A stretch of 64,000 nucleotides of DNA from Chromohalobacter israelensis (GCA_000761475.1 JQNW01000005.1:124001-188000); one strand, 5' to 3'; positions 30,857 through 42,078 are shown, counted from the stretch's first letter. The notes: generated by a model not told the origin, from the sequence alone. A program made the numbers and translations.

Positions 30857-31735
30857 ATGGCAGCTGCAAAAGAGATTCGCACCCAGATCGGGAGCATCAA
30901 GAACACGCAGAAGATCACCAGTGCCATGGAAATGGTCGCTGCGTCGAAGATGCGCAAGGCCCAGGAACGCATGACGGCCAGCCAGCCCTATGCTCGGCTG
31001 ATCCGTCGCGTGGTGAGCCATATCGCCAAGGCCAACCCGGAATATCGCCATGAGTACATGATCGAGCGCGAGGTGAAGCGCGTGGGCTATATCGTGGTCT
31101 CCAGTGACCGCGGTCTGGCCGGTGGCCTGAACATCAACGTGTTCAAGGCCGTGACGCGCGAAGCCAAGTATTGGCATGAACAGGGTGTCGAGGTCGATTA
31201 CGCGGCCATCGGCTCCAAGGCCAACGTGTTCTTTCGCAACCATGGCGGCAACCTGGTGGCGGGCAAGAGCGGCCTGGGCGAAGCGCCGGCCGTCGATGAC
31301 CTGATCGGGAGCGTCAGCGTCATGCTGAAGGCCTTCGACGAGGGACAACTGGATCGGCTTTACGTGGTGCACAACGAATTCGTCAACACCATGACGCAGA
31401 AGCCGATCGTACGTCAGTTGCTCCCCCTGGAGGCCGAAGCCGAGGCTGACGACGAAGAAGAGACACGTGCCAGCGGCAGCTGGGACTACCTGTATGAGCC
31501 GGATGCCAAGACCCTGCTCGACCATTTGCTGGTGCGCTATGTGGAATCGCAGGTGTATCAGGCGGTGGTCGAGAATGCGGCCTGTGAGCAGGCGGCGCGG
31601 ATGATCGCGATGAAGAACGCGACCGACAATGCCGGCAATCTGATCGATGACCTGGAGTTGGTCTATAACAAGGCCCGTCAGGCCGCGATCACCCAGGAGA
31701 TTTCGGAGATCGTCGGCGGCGCTGCTGCCGTATGA
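30857..31735 (+). CDS. atpG: ATP synthase F1 subunit gamma
   Basis: 292 residues. The central rotating shaft. N-terminal [20 protein letters not shown] and C-terminal [36 protein letters not shown] are diagnostic. An acidic insert ([16 protein letters not shown]) occurs in the middle part, in keeping with an acidic proteome. Confidence 0.97.
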
Positions 31736-33199
<1,464 letters not shown>

Positions 33200-33225
33200 G
33201 GCCATGCCCATACGGAAGATTCGGG

Positions 33226-33241
33226 GCGGCGCACGCGCCGC
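33226..33241. repeat. GC hairpin between atpD and atpC
   Basis: A 6-bp stem (GCGGCG with CGCCGC) with a 4-base loop in the spacer before atpC. Confidence 0.45.
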
Positions 33242-33271
33242 GCCGAGGCTTCCATGAACGAGGAGATAGCG

Positions 33272-33697
33272 ATGGCTAGCTTCCAATGCGACATCGTCAG
33301 CGCCGAGAAGGCCATCTTCTCCGGCAGCGCCGAGCAGCTCATCGCGGCCGGCGTGTCGGGCGATCTGGGTATTCTACGTGGCCACGCACCGCTGCTGACC
33401 GAGCTCAAGCCCGGGCCGGTCCGCGTGATGCGCGAGGGTGGCGAAGAAGAGGTCTACTACGTCACCGGCGGTTTCCTGGAGGTCCAGCCCGATGTGGTCT
33501 CGGTGCTGGCCGATACCGCCACGCGGGCGCATGATCTCGACGAGGCTGCCGCCGAAGAGGCGCGTCAGGAGGCCTTGAAGGCCATGGGCGACAAGCAGTC
33601 CGATCTCGACTATACCCGGGCCGCCGCCGAATTGGCGGAAGCCGTCGCCCAGTTGCGTACCATTCAGCAACTGCGCGAGAAGGGCAGCCGCCGCTAA
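33272..33697 (+). CDS. atpC: ATP synthase F1 subunit epsilon
   Basis: 141 residues. Epsilon binds gamma and the c-ring and inhibits ATP hydrolysis. N-terminal [15 protein letters not shown] and [19 protein letters not shown] are typical, with a helical C-terminal domain. The ATG at 33272 has GAGGAG 8 bases upstream and is preferred over an in-frame ATG at 33254. Last gene of the operon. Confidence 0.96.
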   Translation: MASFQCDIVSAEKAIFSGSAEQLIAAGVSGDLGILRGHAPLLTELKPGPVRVMREGGEEEVYYVTGGFLEVQPDVVSVLADTATRAHDLDEAAAEEARQEALKAMGDKQSDLDYTRAAAELAEAVAQLRTIQQLREKGSRR

Positions 33698-33719
33698 GTG
33701 CCGGCCGCCGCTGTCATGC

Positions 33720-33745
33720 AAGGCGACCTTCGGGTCGCCTTTTTT
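33720..33745 (+). terminator. Rho-independent terminator of the atp operon
   Basis: A 9-bp perfect stem (AAGGCGACC with GGTCGCCTT), the very stable TTCG tetraloop and a run of T at 33740-33745. Confidence 0.95.
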
Positions 33746-33759
33746 GTGGGTGGCACCGA

Positions 33760-33774
33760 GACATGACGCATGTC
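33760..33774. promoter_or_regulatory. Inverted repeat upstream of the glmU promoter
   Basis: GACATG, three bases, CATGTC, ending 2 bp upstream of the -35 box of glmU. It could be an operator; no regulator is implied by the sequence. Confidence 0.35.
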
Positions 33775-33776
33775 GC

Positions 33777-33805
33777 TTGGTGGCATTCCGCGCCCGCCGT
33801 AGAAT
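33777..33805 (+). promoter_or_regulatory. Promoter of glmU
   Basis: TTGGTG (33777-33782) and TAGAAT (33800-33805), 17 bp apart, 28 bp before the glmU ATG. Confidence 0.6.
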
Positions 33806-33833
33806 GCGTGTATCTTTCGGGAAAGAGATAGGG

Positions 33834-35204
33834 ATGACAGCGATGACGCTAGACGTGGTAATTCTCGCCGCCGGCCAGGGAACGCGGATGCGCTCGGCCA
33901 AGCCCAAGGTACTGCATGCATTGGCGGGCAAGCCGCTGGTGAGCCATGTGCTGGATACCGCCGAGCAACTCGGGGCGACCCGTACGCATGTGGTGATCGG
34001 CCATGGTGCCGAGCAGGTCGAGGCCGAGCTCGACGGTCGCGACGTGCGTTTCGCCCTGCAGACGGAACAGAAGGGCACCGGCCATGCCGTGGCGCAGACG
34101 CTGGATGAATTGGGAGATGGCAAGGTATTGATCCTGTATGGCGATGTACCGCTGATCCGGGCCGAGACGCTGACGGCGCTACTCGACGAGGTCGACGAAC
34201 GGCGCCTGGGACTGTTGACCGTGACCCTGGACGATCCCGGCGGATATGGCCGTATCGTGCGCGACGCCGAGGGACGCGTGACCCGTATCGTCGAGCACAA
34301 GGACGCCAGCGAGGCCGAGCGCGGGATCACCGAGTGCAATACCGGGATCGTCGCCGCCACCGGCACGCAGTTGAAGCGCTGGTTGCCGCAGTTGTCCGCC
34401 GAGAACGCCCAGGGCGAGTACTATCTGACCGATATCTTCGCCATGGCGGCCGCCGAAGGCATCGAGGTCGCCACGGCCAGCCCCGCCTCGGCGCTGGAAG
34501 TCGAAGGCGTCAACAACCGCTCGCAGATGGCGGCCCTCGAGCGCGCCTATCAGCGGGATCGGGCCGAGCGTCTGCTGACCGAGGGCGTGGCGCTCGCCGA
34601 CCCGGCGCGTTTCGACGTGCGCGGTCGCCTGCAGTGTGGCCACGATGTGTTCATCGACGTCGGCTGCGTGTTCGAGGGTGACGTGACGCTCGGCGATGGC
34701 GTCAGCGTGGGCCCCTACACCCTGATTCGCGATAGCCATGTCGCGGCGGGGACGGTCATCGAGGCGCACAGCATCATCGAGGGCGCCGAGGTGGCGGAAC
34801 AGGCGCACATCGGCCCCTTCGCGAGGCTTCGTCCCGGCACGCGCCTGGCGCGTCAAAGCAAGGTCGGGAACTTCGTCGAGACCAAGAACGCCGAGGTGGG
34901 CGAAGGCAGCAAGATCAACCACTTGAGTTACGTGGGGGATGCCAGTCTGGGAGGCGGCGTCAATATCGGCGCGGGCACGATCACCTGCAATTACGACGGC
35001 GCCCACAAGCATCGCACCGAGATCGGCGACGATGTCTTCGTGGGGTCCAACACGGCCCTGGTGGCACCGGTGGCGCTGGGCGCGGGTGCCACGATCGGCG
35101 CGGGCTCGACCATCAGTCGCGATGTCGAGGCCGGCGCATTGGCGGTGGCGCGTACGCGCCAGACCACGCGCGCCGGCTGGAAGCGCCCTCGCAAGTCTTC
35201 CTGA
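33834..35204 (+). CDS. glmU: Bifunctional GlmU: N-acetylglucosamine-1-phosphate uridyltransferase and glucosamine-1-phosphate acetyltransferase
   Basis: 456 residues, the size of the E. coli enzyme. It makes UDP-GlcNAc for peptidoglycan and LPS. The N-terminal pyrophosphorylase domain begins VVILAAGQGTRMRS, with LQTEQKGTGHAV and YGDVPL. The C-terminal left-handed beta helix has hexapeptide repeats and the segment VGNFVETKNAEVGEGSK, then GAGTITCNYDGAHKH with the catalytic His region. A second in-frame ATG at 33843 could be the start. glmS, the enzyme two steps earlier, is nearby. Confidence 0.97.
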   Translation: MTAMTLDVVILAAGQGTRMRSAKPKVLHALAGKPLVSHVLDTAEQLGATRTHVVIGHGAEQVEAELDGRDVRFALQTEQKGTGHAVAQTLDELGDGKVLILYGDVPLIRAETLTALLDEVDERRLGLLTVTLDDPGGYGRIVRDAEGRVTRIVEHKDASEAERGITECNTGIVAATGTQLKRWLPQLSAENAQGEYYLTDIFAMAAAEGIEVATASPASALEVEGVNNRSQMAALERAYQRDRAERLLTEGVALADPARFDVRGRLQCGHDVFIDVGCVFEGDVTLGDGVSVGPYTLIRDSHVAAGTVIEAHSIIEGAEVAEQAHIGPFARLRPGTRLARQSKVGNFVETKNAEVGEGSKINHLSYVGDASLGGGVNIGAGTITCNYDGAHKHRTEIGDDVFVGSNTALVAPVALGAGATIGAGSTISRDVEAGALAVARTRQTTRAGWKRPRKSS

Positions 35205-35212
35205 CCCCCGGT

Positions 35213-35238
35213 ATCGGCGCTCTCTTGCAGGGGAGCGC
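35213..35238 (+). terminator. Hairpin after glmU
   Basis: An 8-bp perfect stem (CGGCGCTC with GAGCGCCG) and 10-base loop, 8 bp after the stop; no T-run follows. Confidence 0.35.
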
Positions 35239-35366
35239 CGTCCTGCGTGGGTGTCATCCGCTCATCCATCCCCGGCTTCCAGCCGCCTCGCGTGTCGCGC
35301 AAGGCGCTCCCGGTATGACATGTCTGATCGGGACGGAGGATTTTTCTCCCCGCCGCTGGGCTGCGC

Positions 35367-35395
35367 TTGACCGGGGAGAACGAATCGCGTTTCAT
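35367..35395 (+). promoter_or_regulatory. Possible promoter of the DeoR-glmS unit
   Basis: TTGACC (35367-35372) and TTTCAT (35390-35395), 17 bp apart. Three TTTCG motifs follow at 35406, 35411 and 35427, just before the regulator gene, and may form an autoregulatory operator. Confidence 0.45.
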
Positions 35396-35445
35396 AAGCA
35401 CATTGTTTCGTTTCGGAAGAAAAATCTTTCGTGAACAAGGATGCC

Positions 35446-36216
35446 ATGCCCAAGCGCGATACCGCCCAGCGGCGCCATGCCATGCTGGCCTACGTCAATG
35501 AACATGGGGAAACCAGCGTGGACACGTTGGCCCGCCATTTCGCGACCTCCGAGGTCACCGTTCGCAAGGACCTTGCCACGCTGGAAAAAAGCGGCTTGCT
35601 GCTGCGCCGCTTCGGCGGTGCAGCGCCCTTGCCCAGCGACATCCTGACCGAGGCCAATACGCCGCTTTCACCGCGAAAGCGCGCGATCGCGCGTGCCGCC
35701 AGCGAACGCATTCGTGCGCACAATCGCATCATCATCGACAGTGGCACCACCACCTCGGCGATGATTCCCGAACTGGGCGGGCGCGAAGGCCTGGTGGTGA
35801 TGACCAACGCGCTGTCGGTGGCCAATGCCCTGCGCGACGTGGAGCCCGAACCGGCGATCCTGATGACCGGCGGTACCTGGGACCCGCATTCGGAATCCTT
35901 CCAGGGTCAGGTCGCCGAGCAGGTGCTGCGTTTCTACGATTTCGATCAATTGTTCATCGGTGCCGACGGCATCGACCTGGAGCGTGGCACCACGACCTAC
36001 AACGAATTGCTCGGTCTCTCGCGCGTGATGGCGGAGGTCGCGCGCGAGGTCGTGGTGCTGGCCGAGTCCGACAAGATCGGACGGCGCATCCCCAATCTCG
36101 AACTGCCGTGGGCACGGATCCACACCCTGATCACCGATACCGGCCTGGACGCGACCGCCTGTCGTCGTATCGAGGCGCACGGGGTCGATGTCGTCCGGGT
36201 CACGGTCAACGAATGA
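35446..36216 (+). CDS. DeoR-family transcriptional regulator, probable glmS regulator
   Basis: 256 residues from the ATG at 35446, which has AAGGA 5-6 bases upstream; a GTG at 35431 is possible. The N-terminal winged helix (RRHAMLAYVNEHGETSVDTLARHFATSEVTVRKDLATLEKSG) and the C-terminal sugar-phosphate-sensing domain (IIIDSGTTTSAMIPEL, FIGADGID) are those of DeoR proteins. It sits 16 bp upstream of glmS and downstream of glmU, so it most likely controls amino-sugar synthesis in response to a sugar phosphate. That role is inferred. Confidence 0.85.
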   Translation: MPKRDTAQRRHAMLAYVNEHGETSVDTLARHFATSEVTVRKDLATLEKSGLLLRRFGGAAPLPSDILTEANTPLSPRKRAIARAASERIRAHNRIIIDSGTTTSAMIPELGGREGLVVMTNALSVANALRDVEPEPAILMTGGTWDPHSESFQGQVAEQVLRFYDFDQLFIGADGIDLERGTTTYNELLGLSRVMAEVAREVVVLAESDKIGRRIPNLELPWARIHTLITDTGLDATACRRIEAHGVDVVRVTVNE

Positions 36217-36232
36217 AGACGAGGAGTCATCC

Positions 36233-38065
36233 ATGTGTGGAATCGTAGGTGCCGTCGCGGCACGTCATGTGCAGGAAATCCTTCTCGAGGGGTTGCGTCG
36301 CCTCGAGTACCGCGGCTACGACTCGGCGGGCATGGCCGTGCTTTCCGACGATGCGCGGCTAAATCGTCAGCGTGCGGTGGGCAAGGTCGCGGCGCTGGAG
36401 GAAAAACTCGAGGACAATGCCCTCAAGGGCAACCTGGGGATCGCGCACACTCGCTGGGCCACCCATGGCCGGCCCAGCGAACAGAATGCGCATCCGCACC
36501 AATCCGGCGATAGCCTGGCGGTGGTGCACAACGGCATCATCGAGAACCACGAGGCGCTCAAGGGCGAGCTCGAAGCCCAGGGCTACGTCTTCACGTCCGA
36601 AACCGATACCGAAGTGATAGCGCACTTGTTGTCGCGTGAGTTCACCCTGGCGCAGGATCTGCTTCAGGCCGTGCAACGCAGCGTGGCCTTGCTGGAGGGC
36701 GCCTACGCGCTGGCGGTCATGCACCGTGCGCAACCCGATGTGGTCATCGGCGCGCGCAAGGGAAGCCCGCTGGTGGTGGGCGTGGGCATCGGCGAGGCCT
36801 TTTTGGCCTCCGACCCGCTGGCGCTGTTGCAGGTCACCGATCGTTTCATCTACATGCAGGAAGGCGATGTGGTGCGCTTGTCCCAGGGCGGCAGCATCGA
36901 GCTGTTCGACGCGGGCGGTGAACGCGTCGAGCGTCCGGCGCAAATCTTCGAACATGGCGACGGCGTGACCAGCAAGGGCGGTTATCGCCATTTCATGCTC
37001 AAGGAAATCCACGAGCAGTCGCAGGTCATCGCGGCCACGCTGGAAGGGCGGCTCGGCGATCATCAAGTGCTGGTCAACAGCTTCGGCACGGATGCCGAGC
37101 AGTTGTTCCGGGGAGTGCGGCAGGTGCATATCATCGCCTGCGGCACCAGTTACCACGCCGGCATGGTGGCGCGCTACTGGATCGAAAAGCTGGCCGGCGT
37201 GCCGACCCAGGTCGAGGTCGCCTCGGAATACCGTTACCGCGAGGTCGTGGTGCCCGAGGGCACGCTGTTCGTGACGCTGTCCCAGTCCGGCGAGACCGCC
37301 GATACCCTGGCAGCGCTGCGCTTTGCCAAGCAACGCGATTATCGCGGCAGCCTGGCGATCTGCAACGTGCCGGGCAGTTCACTGGTGCGCGAATCCGACC
37401 TGACGCTGATGACGCAGGCCGGCCCCGAGATCGGGGTCGCCTCGACCAAGGCCTTCACCACCCAGCTGGTGGCCTTGATGCTGCTGGCATTGGCGCTGGG
37501 GCGCGTGCGTGGCGCCAATGGCGAGCATGCACCGATCGTCCAGGGACTCCGCGAGCTGCCGGGCGTGATCAATCAGGTCCTGGCACTGGATGGGGAGATC
37601 GAGCGCTTGTCGATGGCATTCGCCGAGAAGCACCATGCCCTGTTTCTGGGGCGTGGCGCGCACTTCCCAATCGCTCAGGAAGGTGCGCTCAAGCTCAAGG
37701 AAATTTCCTATATCCATGCCGAGGCCTATCCGGCAGGCGAGCTCAAGCACGGTCCCCTGGCACTGGTCGACAGCGAAATGCCGGTGATCGCCGTGGCTCC
37801 CAACGACGAACTGCTCGAGAAGCTGAAATCCAATCTCCAGGAAGTGCGTGCCCGCGGCGGCGAGTTGTTCGTGTTCGCCGACGAGAGCATTCGCATGGAG
37901 ACCAACGAGCACCTGCACGTGCTGCGCGTGCCGGCGATCAGCGAGGCCCTGGCGCCCATCGTCTACACCATCCCGCTGCAGCTTCTCGCCTACCATGTCG
38001 CCGTGCTCAAGGGTACCGACGTCGATCAGCCGCGCAATCTGGCCAAGTCGGTGACCGTGGAATGA
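36233..38065 (+). CDS. glmS: Glutamine-fructose-6-phosphate aminotransferase (isomerizing)
   Basis: 610 residues. It makes glucosamine-6-phosphate from fructose-6-phosphate and glutamine. The N-terminal glutaminase domain starts MCGIVGAV, with the Cys nucleophile after Met removal. Two SIS domains follow (ACGTSYHAGMVARYW, LSQSGETADT, FLGRGAHFPIAQEGALKLKEISYIHAEAYPAGELKHGP), and the end is NLAKSVTVE. The ATG at 36233 has GAGGAG upstream. A terminator follows; no ribozyme leader was seen. Confidence 0.97.
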   Translation: MCGIVGAVAARHVQEILLEGLRRLEYRGYDSAGMAVLSDDARLNRQRAVGKVAALEEKLEDNALKGNLGIAHTRWATHGRPSEQNAHPHQSGDSLAVVHNGIIENHEALKGELEAQGYVFTSETDTEVIAHLLSREFTLAQDLLQAVQRSVALLEGAYALAVMHRAQPDVVIGARKGSPLVVGVGIGEAFLASDPLALLQVTDRFIYMQEGDVVRLSQGGSIELFDAGGERVERPAQIFEHGDGVTSKGGYRHFMLKEIHEQSQVIAATLEGRLGDHQVLVNSFGTDAEQLFRGVRQVHIIACGTSYHAGMVARYWIEKLAGVPTQVEVASEYRYREVVVPEGTLFVTLSQSGETADTLAALRFAKQRDYRGSLAICNVPGSSLVRESDLTLMTQAGPEIGVASTKAFTTQLVALMLLALALGRVRGANGEHAPIVQGLRELPGVINQVLALDGEIERLSMAFAEKHHALFLGRGAHFPIAQEGALKLKEISYIHAEAYPAGELKHGPLALVDSEMPVIAVAPNDELLEKLKSNLQEVRARGGELFVFADESIRMETNEHLHVLRVPAISEALAPIVYTIPLQLLAYHVAVLKGTDVDQPRNLAKSVTVE

Positions 38066-38076
38066 CACGTGCCTCC

Positions 38077-38113
38077 GCCGACGGATGCGACAATCCGTCG
38101 GCTAGGCGTTTTT
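38077..38113 (+). terminator. Rho-independent terminator of glmS
   Basis: A 10-bp perfect stem (GCCGACGGAT with ATCCGTCGGC), a 6-base loop and a T-run at 38109-38113 after a 6-base gap. Confidence 0.8.
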
Positions 38114-38214
38114 GTTAGCGTGCTATAAAATCGGTCGAAGGTTCATGTCAGGCAATGCTCGCCGCGCCATCGGAGTGGTCGGCGGCATGCCACCGACCAT
38201 CCAAGGAGTTCTAC

Positions 38215-39189
38215 ATGCCTGCTCAGTTTCCCCAGGCCCGTCTGCGGCGCTTGCGGCGTACCTCCTCGCTGCGTGACATCGTGCGTGAAACCTCGCTGCG
38301 TCCGGAGCATCTGGTGTATCCGATCTTCGTGGAGGAAGACGCGGACGACTTCGTGCCCATCGAGGGGATGCCGGGTCAGTATCGCGTTCCGGAAAATCAG
38401 CTGGCGGCGGAAGTGAAACGTCTCAGCGAGCTGGGTCTCAGAGGCATCATGCCGTTCGGCATTTCGCATCACAAGGATGCCGACGGCAGCGATGCCATGG
38501 ACGACAACGGCCTGGTGTCGCGCATGGTACGCATCATCAAGACGGCCGCGCCGGAGATGGTGGTGATTCCCGATATCTGCTTCTGCGAGTACACCACGCA
38601 TGGGCATTGCGGCATCCTCAAGGGCGACACCGTCGACAACGATCTGACCATCCGCAATCTCGGCATTCAGGCCGTGGCGGCTGCCAAGGCAGGGGCCGAC
38701 ATCATCGCGCCTTCGGCGGCCCAGGACGGCCAGGTGGCGGCGATTCGCGGCGCGCTCGACGAGGCCGGTTTCGAAGACATTCCCATCATGGCGTATTCCA
38801 CCAAGCTGGCCTCGGCGCTCTACGGCCCCTTTCGCGAGGCGGCGGGCACCGAACTCAAGGGCGATCGCCACACCTATCAGATGGATCCCATGAACCGTCG
38901 CGAGGCGCTGCGCGAGTCGCTGGCCGACGAGGCCGAAGGGGCCGATTTCCTGATGGTCAAGCCGGCGCTGGCGTATCTCGACATCATGGCGGACATTCGC
39001 CGTAACAGCCTGTTGCCGCTGGTGGCGTATCAGGTCAGCGGCGAATACGCGATGATCCGCATGGCCGCGCAGCAAGGCGTAATCGACGAGGCGGCAGTGA
39101 TCCGCGAGACGCTGGGTTCCATGCGGCGCGCGGGGGCCGATCTGATCATGACCTACTTCGCCCCGCAATTGCTCGAGGAAGGCCTGTAA
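38215..39189 (+). CDS. hemB: Delta-aminolevulinic acid dehydratase (porphobilinogen synthase)
   Basis: 324 residues. It condenses two 5-aminolevulinate molecules into porphobilinogen. The Schiff-base lysines are Lys197 (YSTKLAS) and Lys249 (MVKPALAY). The cysteines at residues 122, 124 and 132 ([11 protein letters not shown]) are those of zinc-type enzymes. The ATG at 38215 has AAGGAG 7 bases upstream, so a longer frame from 38155 is rejected. Uses the product of hemL, which is in the same window. Confidence 0.97.
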   Translation: MPAQFPQARLRRLRRTSSLRDIVRETSLRPEHLVYPIFVEEDADDFVPIEGMPGQYRVPENQLAAEVKRLSELGLRGIMPFGISHHKDADGSDAMDDNGLVSRMVRIIKTAAPEMVVIPDICFCEYTTHGHCGILKGDTVDNDLTIRNLGIQAVAAAKAGADIIAPSAAQDGQVAAIRGALDEAGFEDIPIMAYSTKLASALYGPFREAAGTELKGDRHTYQMDPMNRREALRESLADEAEGADFLMVKPALAYLDIMADIRRNSLLPLVAYQVSGEYAMIRMAAQQGVIDEAAVIRETLGSMRRAGADLIMTYFAPQLLEEGL

Positions 39190-39194
39190 GGCCG

Positions 39195-40115
39195 TTACGC
39201 GGGGGCCGTGGCATCCCAGCGTGCACCGGTGAGGTCGCAGGCAAGCTCCCACAGGCGGGCCTCGACCGCCGGATCGCGTGCGTGGCGGGCGCGATGCGCC
39301 GCCTTGGGGGCGCCACGGGTTTCGCCCAGACCGTCCGGCCCGATGTAATCGCCGGGGCCGACCGTGTCGCTGAGCGCGGCGTGCAGGATGGGGCGGGCAC
39401 CCTCGGCGGCGGATTGACTGATCAGCGGCAGGGCCAGCTTGAAGACGCTGCCGATGATCGGACGGCTTCTCAAGCCGTCGTCGAACAGCGCGGTACGCGA
39501 CAGCCCGGGATGGGCGGCAAGGCTCACGAGCCCCCACTGCCGGGCGTCGCTTTGTTTCTGCAGCGCCTGGGCGAACAACAGCATGGCGAGCTTGGATTGC
39601 CGATAGGCTCGCCAGGGATCGTAGTTCGCCTCGCCGTTCAGGTCGTCGAAGGCGATGCGTCCGCCCCGGTGGGCGAGGCTGGATAGCTGCACCACGCGTG
39701 GCGATGCCGCGGCGGCGAGCAGCGGCAGCAGTTCGCTGGTGAGCAGGAAGTGGCCCAGGAAGTTGACGCCCCATTGTCGCTCGAAGCCATCCCGGGTGCG
39801 CTCCAGGCGTGGCAGGGCCATGATCCCGGCATTGTTGATCAAACGGGCCAGCGAGGATTCGTCCCGGTTCAGGCGTGCGGCGAAGTCGCGTACCGAGGCG
39901 AGGCTGTCGAGGTCGAGCGCTTCGTGACGGACCGTGGCGCGCGGGACATGGGTGCGGATGGCATGGCACGCCAAGGCGCCCTTGTCCGCGTTGCGCGCAG
40001 CCACGATCACGCGATAGCCGTGGGCGGCGAGTCCCTTGGCGGTCTCGAGTCCTAGCCCGGCGGTGGCGCCGGTTACGACGGCCAGTGGCGCCGTCGCCTG
40101 GGGTTGATCGTGCAT
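39195..40115 (-). CDS. Short-chain dehydrogenase/reductase (retinol-dehydrogenase-like)
   Basis: 306 residues. Classical SDR motifs are present: the NAD(P)-binding TGATAGLGLETA near residue 16, AARN for NADP preference, NNAG, and the catalytic Ser and YxxxK (YRQSK). Proteins of this size and type are often annotated as oxidoreductases of unknown substrate. It is convergent with hemB, only 5 bp apart, and divergent in function from its neighbours. Confidence 0.85.
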   Translation of the reverse strand: MHDQPQATAPLAVVTGATAGLGLETAKGLAAHGYRVIVAARNADKGALACHAIRTHVPRATVRHEALDLDSLASVRDFAARLNRDESSLARLINNAGIMALPRLERTRDGFERQWGVNFLGHFLLTSELLPLLAAAASPRVVQLSSLAHRGGRIAFDDLNGEANYDPWRAYRQSKLAMLLFAQALQKQSDARQWGLVSLAAHPGLSRTALFDDGLRSRPIIGSVFKLALPLISQSAAEGARPILHAALSDTVGPGDYIGPDGLGETRGAPKAAHRARHARDPAVEARLWELACDLTGARWDATAPA

Positions 40116-40164
40116 GGGTCATCCTCCCTGGCGCTTTTCCCGACGCCAGGCCGGGGACGTGTCG

Positions 40165-41322
40165 TCATTTGGGCATCAGCACCCACATCTGGCCGGGTTG
40201 CTTCATGCGTCCGGCGCGTTCGCCGGCGGTGTCGCCGTGCCCCCAGTAGAAATCCGCGCGCACCGTGCCCTGGATGGCGCTGCCGGTGTCCTGGGCCACC
40301 ATGAGGCGCTGCAGGGGCTGCGCGGAGGCAGGCTCCGTCGTCGACAGGAATACTGGTGCGCCCAGCGGTACCTGCGAGGGGTCCACCGCCAGGCTGCGTT
40401 CGGACGTCAGCGGCACACCGAGGGCGCCGATGGGGCCTTGGTGCGTGCCATGGTCGCTGCCCAGTTCTCGAAAGAAGACCATGCGCGGATTGACGGTGAG
40501 CACCTCCTCGACCCGCTCGGGATGGCGCCTGGCCCAGGCGCGCACGCCGGGCAGCGTCGCCTGGGAGGCGTCGATTTCGCCGCGCTCGATCAGGGCACGG
40601 TTGAAGGAGCGAAAGGGTTGGTTGTTGGTGCCCGCGAAGGCCACGCGCATGGTGCTGCCGTCGTCCAGGCGGACACGCCCCGACCCCTGGATCTGCAGGA
40701 ACGCCGCCTCGACGGGATCGTCGACCCAGACCAGCTCCTGGCCGCGCAGGGCTCCGCTTTGCAACAGTTCCCGCTGCGAGGCACGCACGCGTTGCGGTGC
40801 CGCCTGCCAGGCGTCGGGAAAGCGGTAGAGTGGGGTCTGGTAGGGTCCGTGCCGTGTACGCGAGCCGTTCAGGATGGGTTCGTAGTAGCCGGTGATCGTG
40901 CCCGTGGTGGAGCCGTCGTCGTTGACCAGGCGGTAAGGCTGGAAACGTGTCTCGAAAAAGCGCGTGATGGCGACTTCATCGAGGGGGTCGATGGTCACCG
41001 CGTCGTGGCAGACATCGCGCCATTGCGCTTTCCCGGCCAGACGCTCGCAGCTGGCGAGAAAGGCGCTCCAGGCGGCGATGACGTGATCGTCCGACCAGCC
41101 GGGCAGCGACTGCCAGGCGGCGGGACGCATGTGTTCTGCGGTCGCGGGAGGCGGTGCGCCGGGGCCGGGCGACGGCGCTTGCGTACTGCAGGCGGCCAGC
41201 AATGAGACAGGCAGCAGCCACAGCGCATGACCGAGCCGGCGCACCCACTGGAAGGCGTCGGCGATACGTGGCGACAGGAACGTGAGCAAGCAAGGCACCT
41301 CGACATTCGAATCCGATGGCAA
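40165..41322 (-). CDS. mltA: Membrane-bound lytic murein transglycosylase A
   Basis: 385 residues. A lipoprotein that cleaves peptidoglycan to 1,6-anhydromuropeptides. The lipobox is LLAAC, but about 30 residues precede the hydrophobic segment, so a TTG at 41289 with GAGG upstream may be the real start. The MltA domain is clear (GYYEPILNGSRTRHGPYQTPLY, QIQGSGRV) and the 3D/catalytic Asp region is AQDTGSAIQGTVRADFYWG. The C terminus is complete. Confidence 0.92.
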   Translation of the reverse strand: MPSDSNVEVPCLLTFLSPRIADAFQWVRRLGHALWLLPVSLLAACSTQAPSPGPGAPPPATAEHMRPAAWQSLPGWSDDHVIAAWSAFLASCERLAGKAQWRDVCHDAVTIDPLDEVAITRFFETRFQPYRLVNDDGSTTGTITGYYEPILNGSRTRHGPYQTPLYRFPDAWQAAPQRVRASQRELLQSGALRGQELVWVDDPVEAAFLQIQGSGRVRLDDGSTMRVAFAGTNNQPFRSFNRALIERGEIDASQATLPGVRAWARRHPERVEEVLTVNPRMVFFRELGSDHGTHQGPIGALGVPLTSERSLAVDPSQVPLGAPVFLSTTEPASAQPLQRLMVAQDTGSAIQGTVRADFYWGHGDTAGERAGRMKQPGQMWVLMPK

Positions 41323-41388
41323 ACACCCGCCGGGTGTCGTCAGCGATGATGCCTTGCCGCGGCGCTTCGTGCCAGTGGCGTGGTGCGC

Positions 41389-42078
41389 TCAGCCCTCCTC
41401 GTGGAGCGCACGCAGACGCGATACCGAGGCACGATGCGGAACCAGCGCGCCCTTGCGACGGGGAATGCGCATGCTCTCGTCATCGCCGGGCTGGCGGCGC
41501 TGGGTGCTGGCCTTGCGGTGATAACGGCCCAGTACCGCGCTCAAGGTGACGAACGCCAGGGCCGAGCCCGCGACCTGGGTCAGCGGATAGACGATGAAGG
41601 CCACCAGCAGCAGGAGCAAGTCGCAGCAGAGCGTGGTGCGCCCGGCGTGAAAACCGGCACGGCGTTCCAGATACAGGGCCAGGATGTTGAGGCCGCCCAG
41701 AGAGGCGTTGGCGCGAAACAGCAAGGCCAGTCCGAGTCCGATCAACAGGCCCGCCGCGATGGCGCATACCACGGGGTGGGTGTTGCCCAGCGGCAAGGTG
41801 GCGGTGAGCGTATCGCTCAAGACCGACAGCAATGTCACGCTGGCCAGGGTGCGTAGCGTGAAATCGCCGCCCAATTGCTTGAGGGCAAGGCCATAGAAAG
41901 GCAGATTGATCACGAAGAAAGCGATGCCGAAGCTTACCGGCAGCAAGTCGCTGACCAACAAGCTCAACCCCGCCGTGCCGCTGACCAGCAGGTCGGCGGA
42001 TTGCAGAAGGCGCACGCCGAGCGCGACCAATAGGCAGCCCTCGAGCAGCGTCAACCAGGAACGCCAGGAACCTTTCAT
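41389..42078 (-). CDS. YitT-family membrane protein
   Basis: 229 residues with five to six hydrophobic segments and a basic C-terminal tail. Conserved segments include GVRLLQSADLLVSGTAGLSLL and FRANASLGGLNILALYLERR, typical of the YitT (COG1284) family of unknown transport function. The ATG at 42078 follows GGGAGA. The gene diverges from the DUF72 gene. Confidence 0.8.
   Translation of the reverse strand: MKGSWRSWLTLLEGCLLVALGVRLLQSADLLVSGTAGLSLLVSDLLPVSFGIAFFVINLPFYGLALKQLGGDFTLRTLASVTLLSVLSDTLTATLPLGNTHPVVCAIAAGLLIGLGLALLFRANASLGGLNILALYLERRAGFHAGRTTLCCDLLLLLVAFIVYPLTQVAGSALAFVTLSAVLGRYHRKASTQRRQPGDDESMRIPRRKGALVPHRASVSRLRALHEEG

Noticed and set aside
38143-40122. Long minus-strand frame overlapping hemB and the SDR gene
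   Set aside because: It is out of frame with the SDR gene and antisense to hemB; both have clear family motifs.
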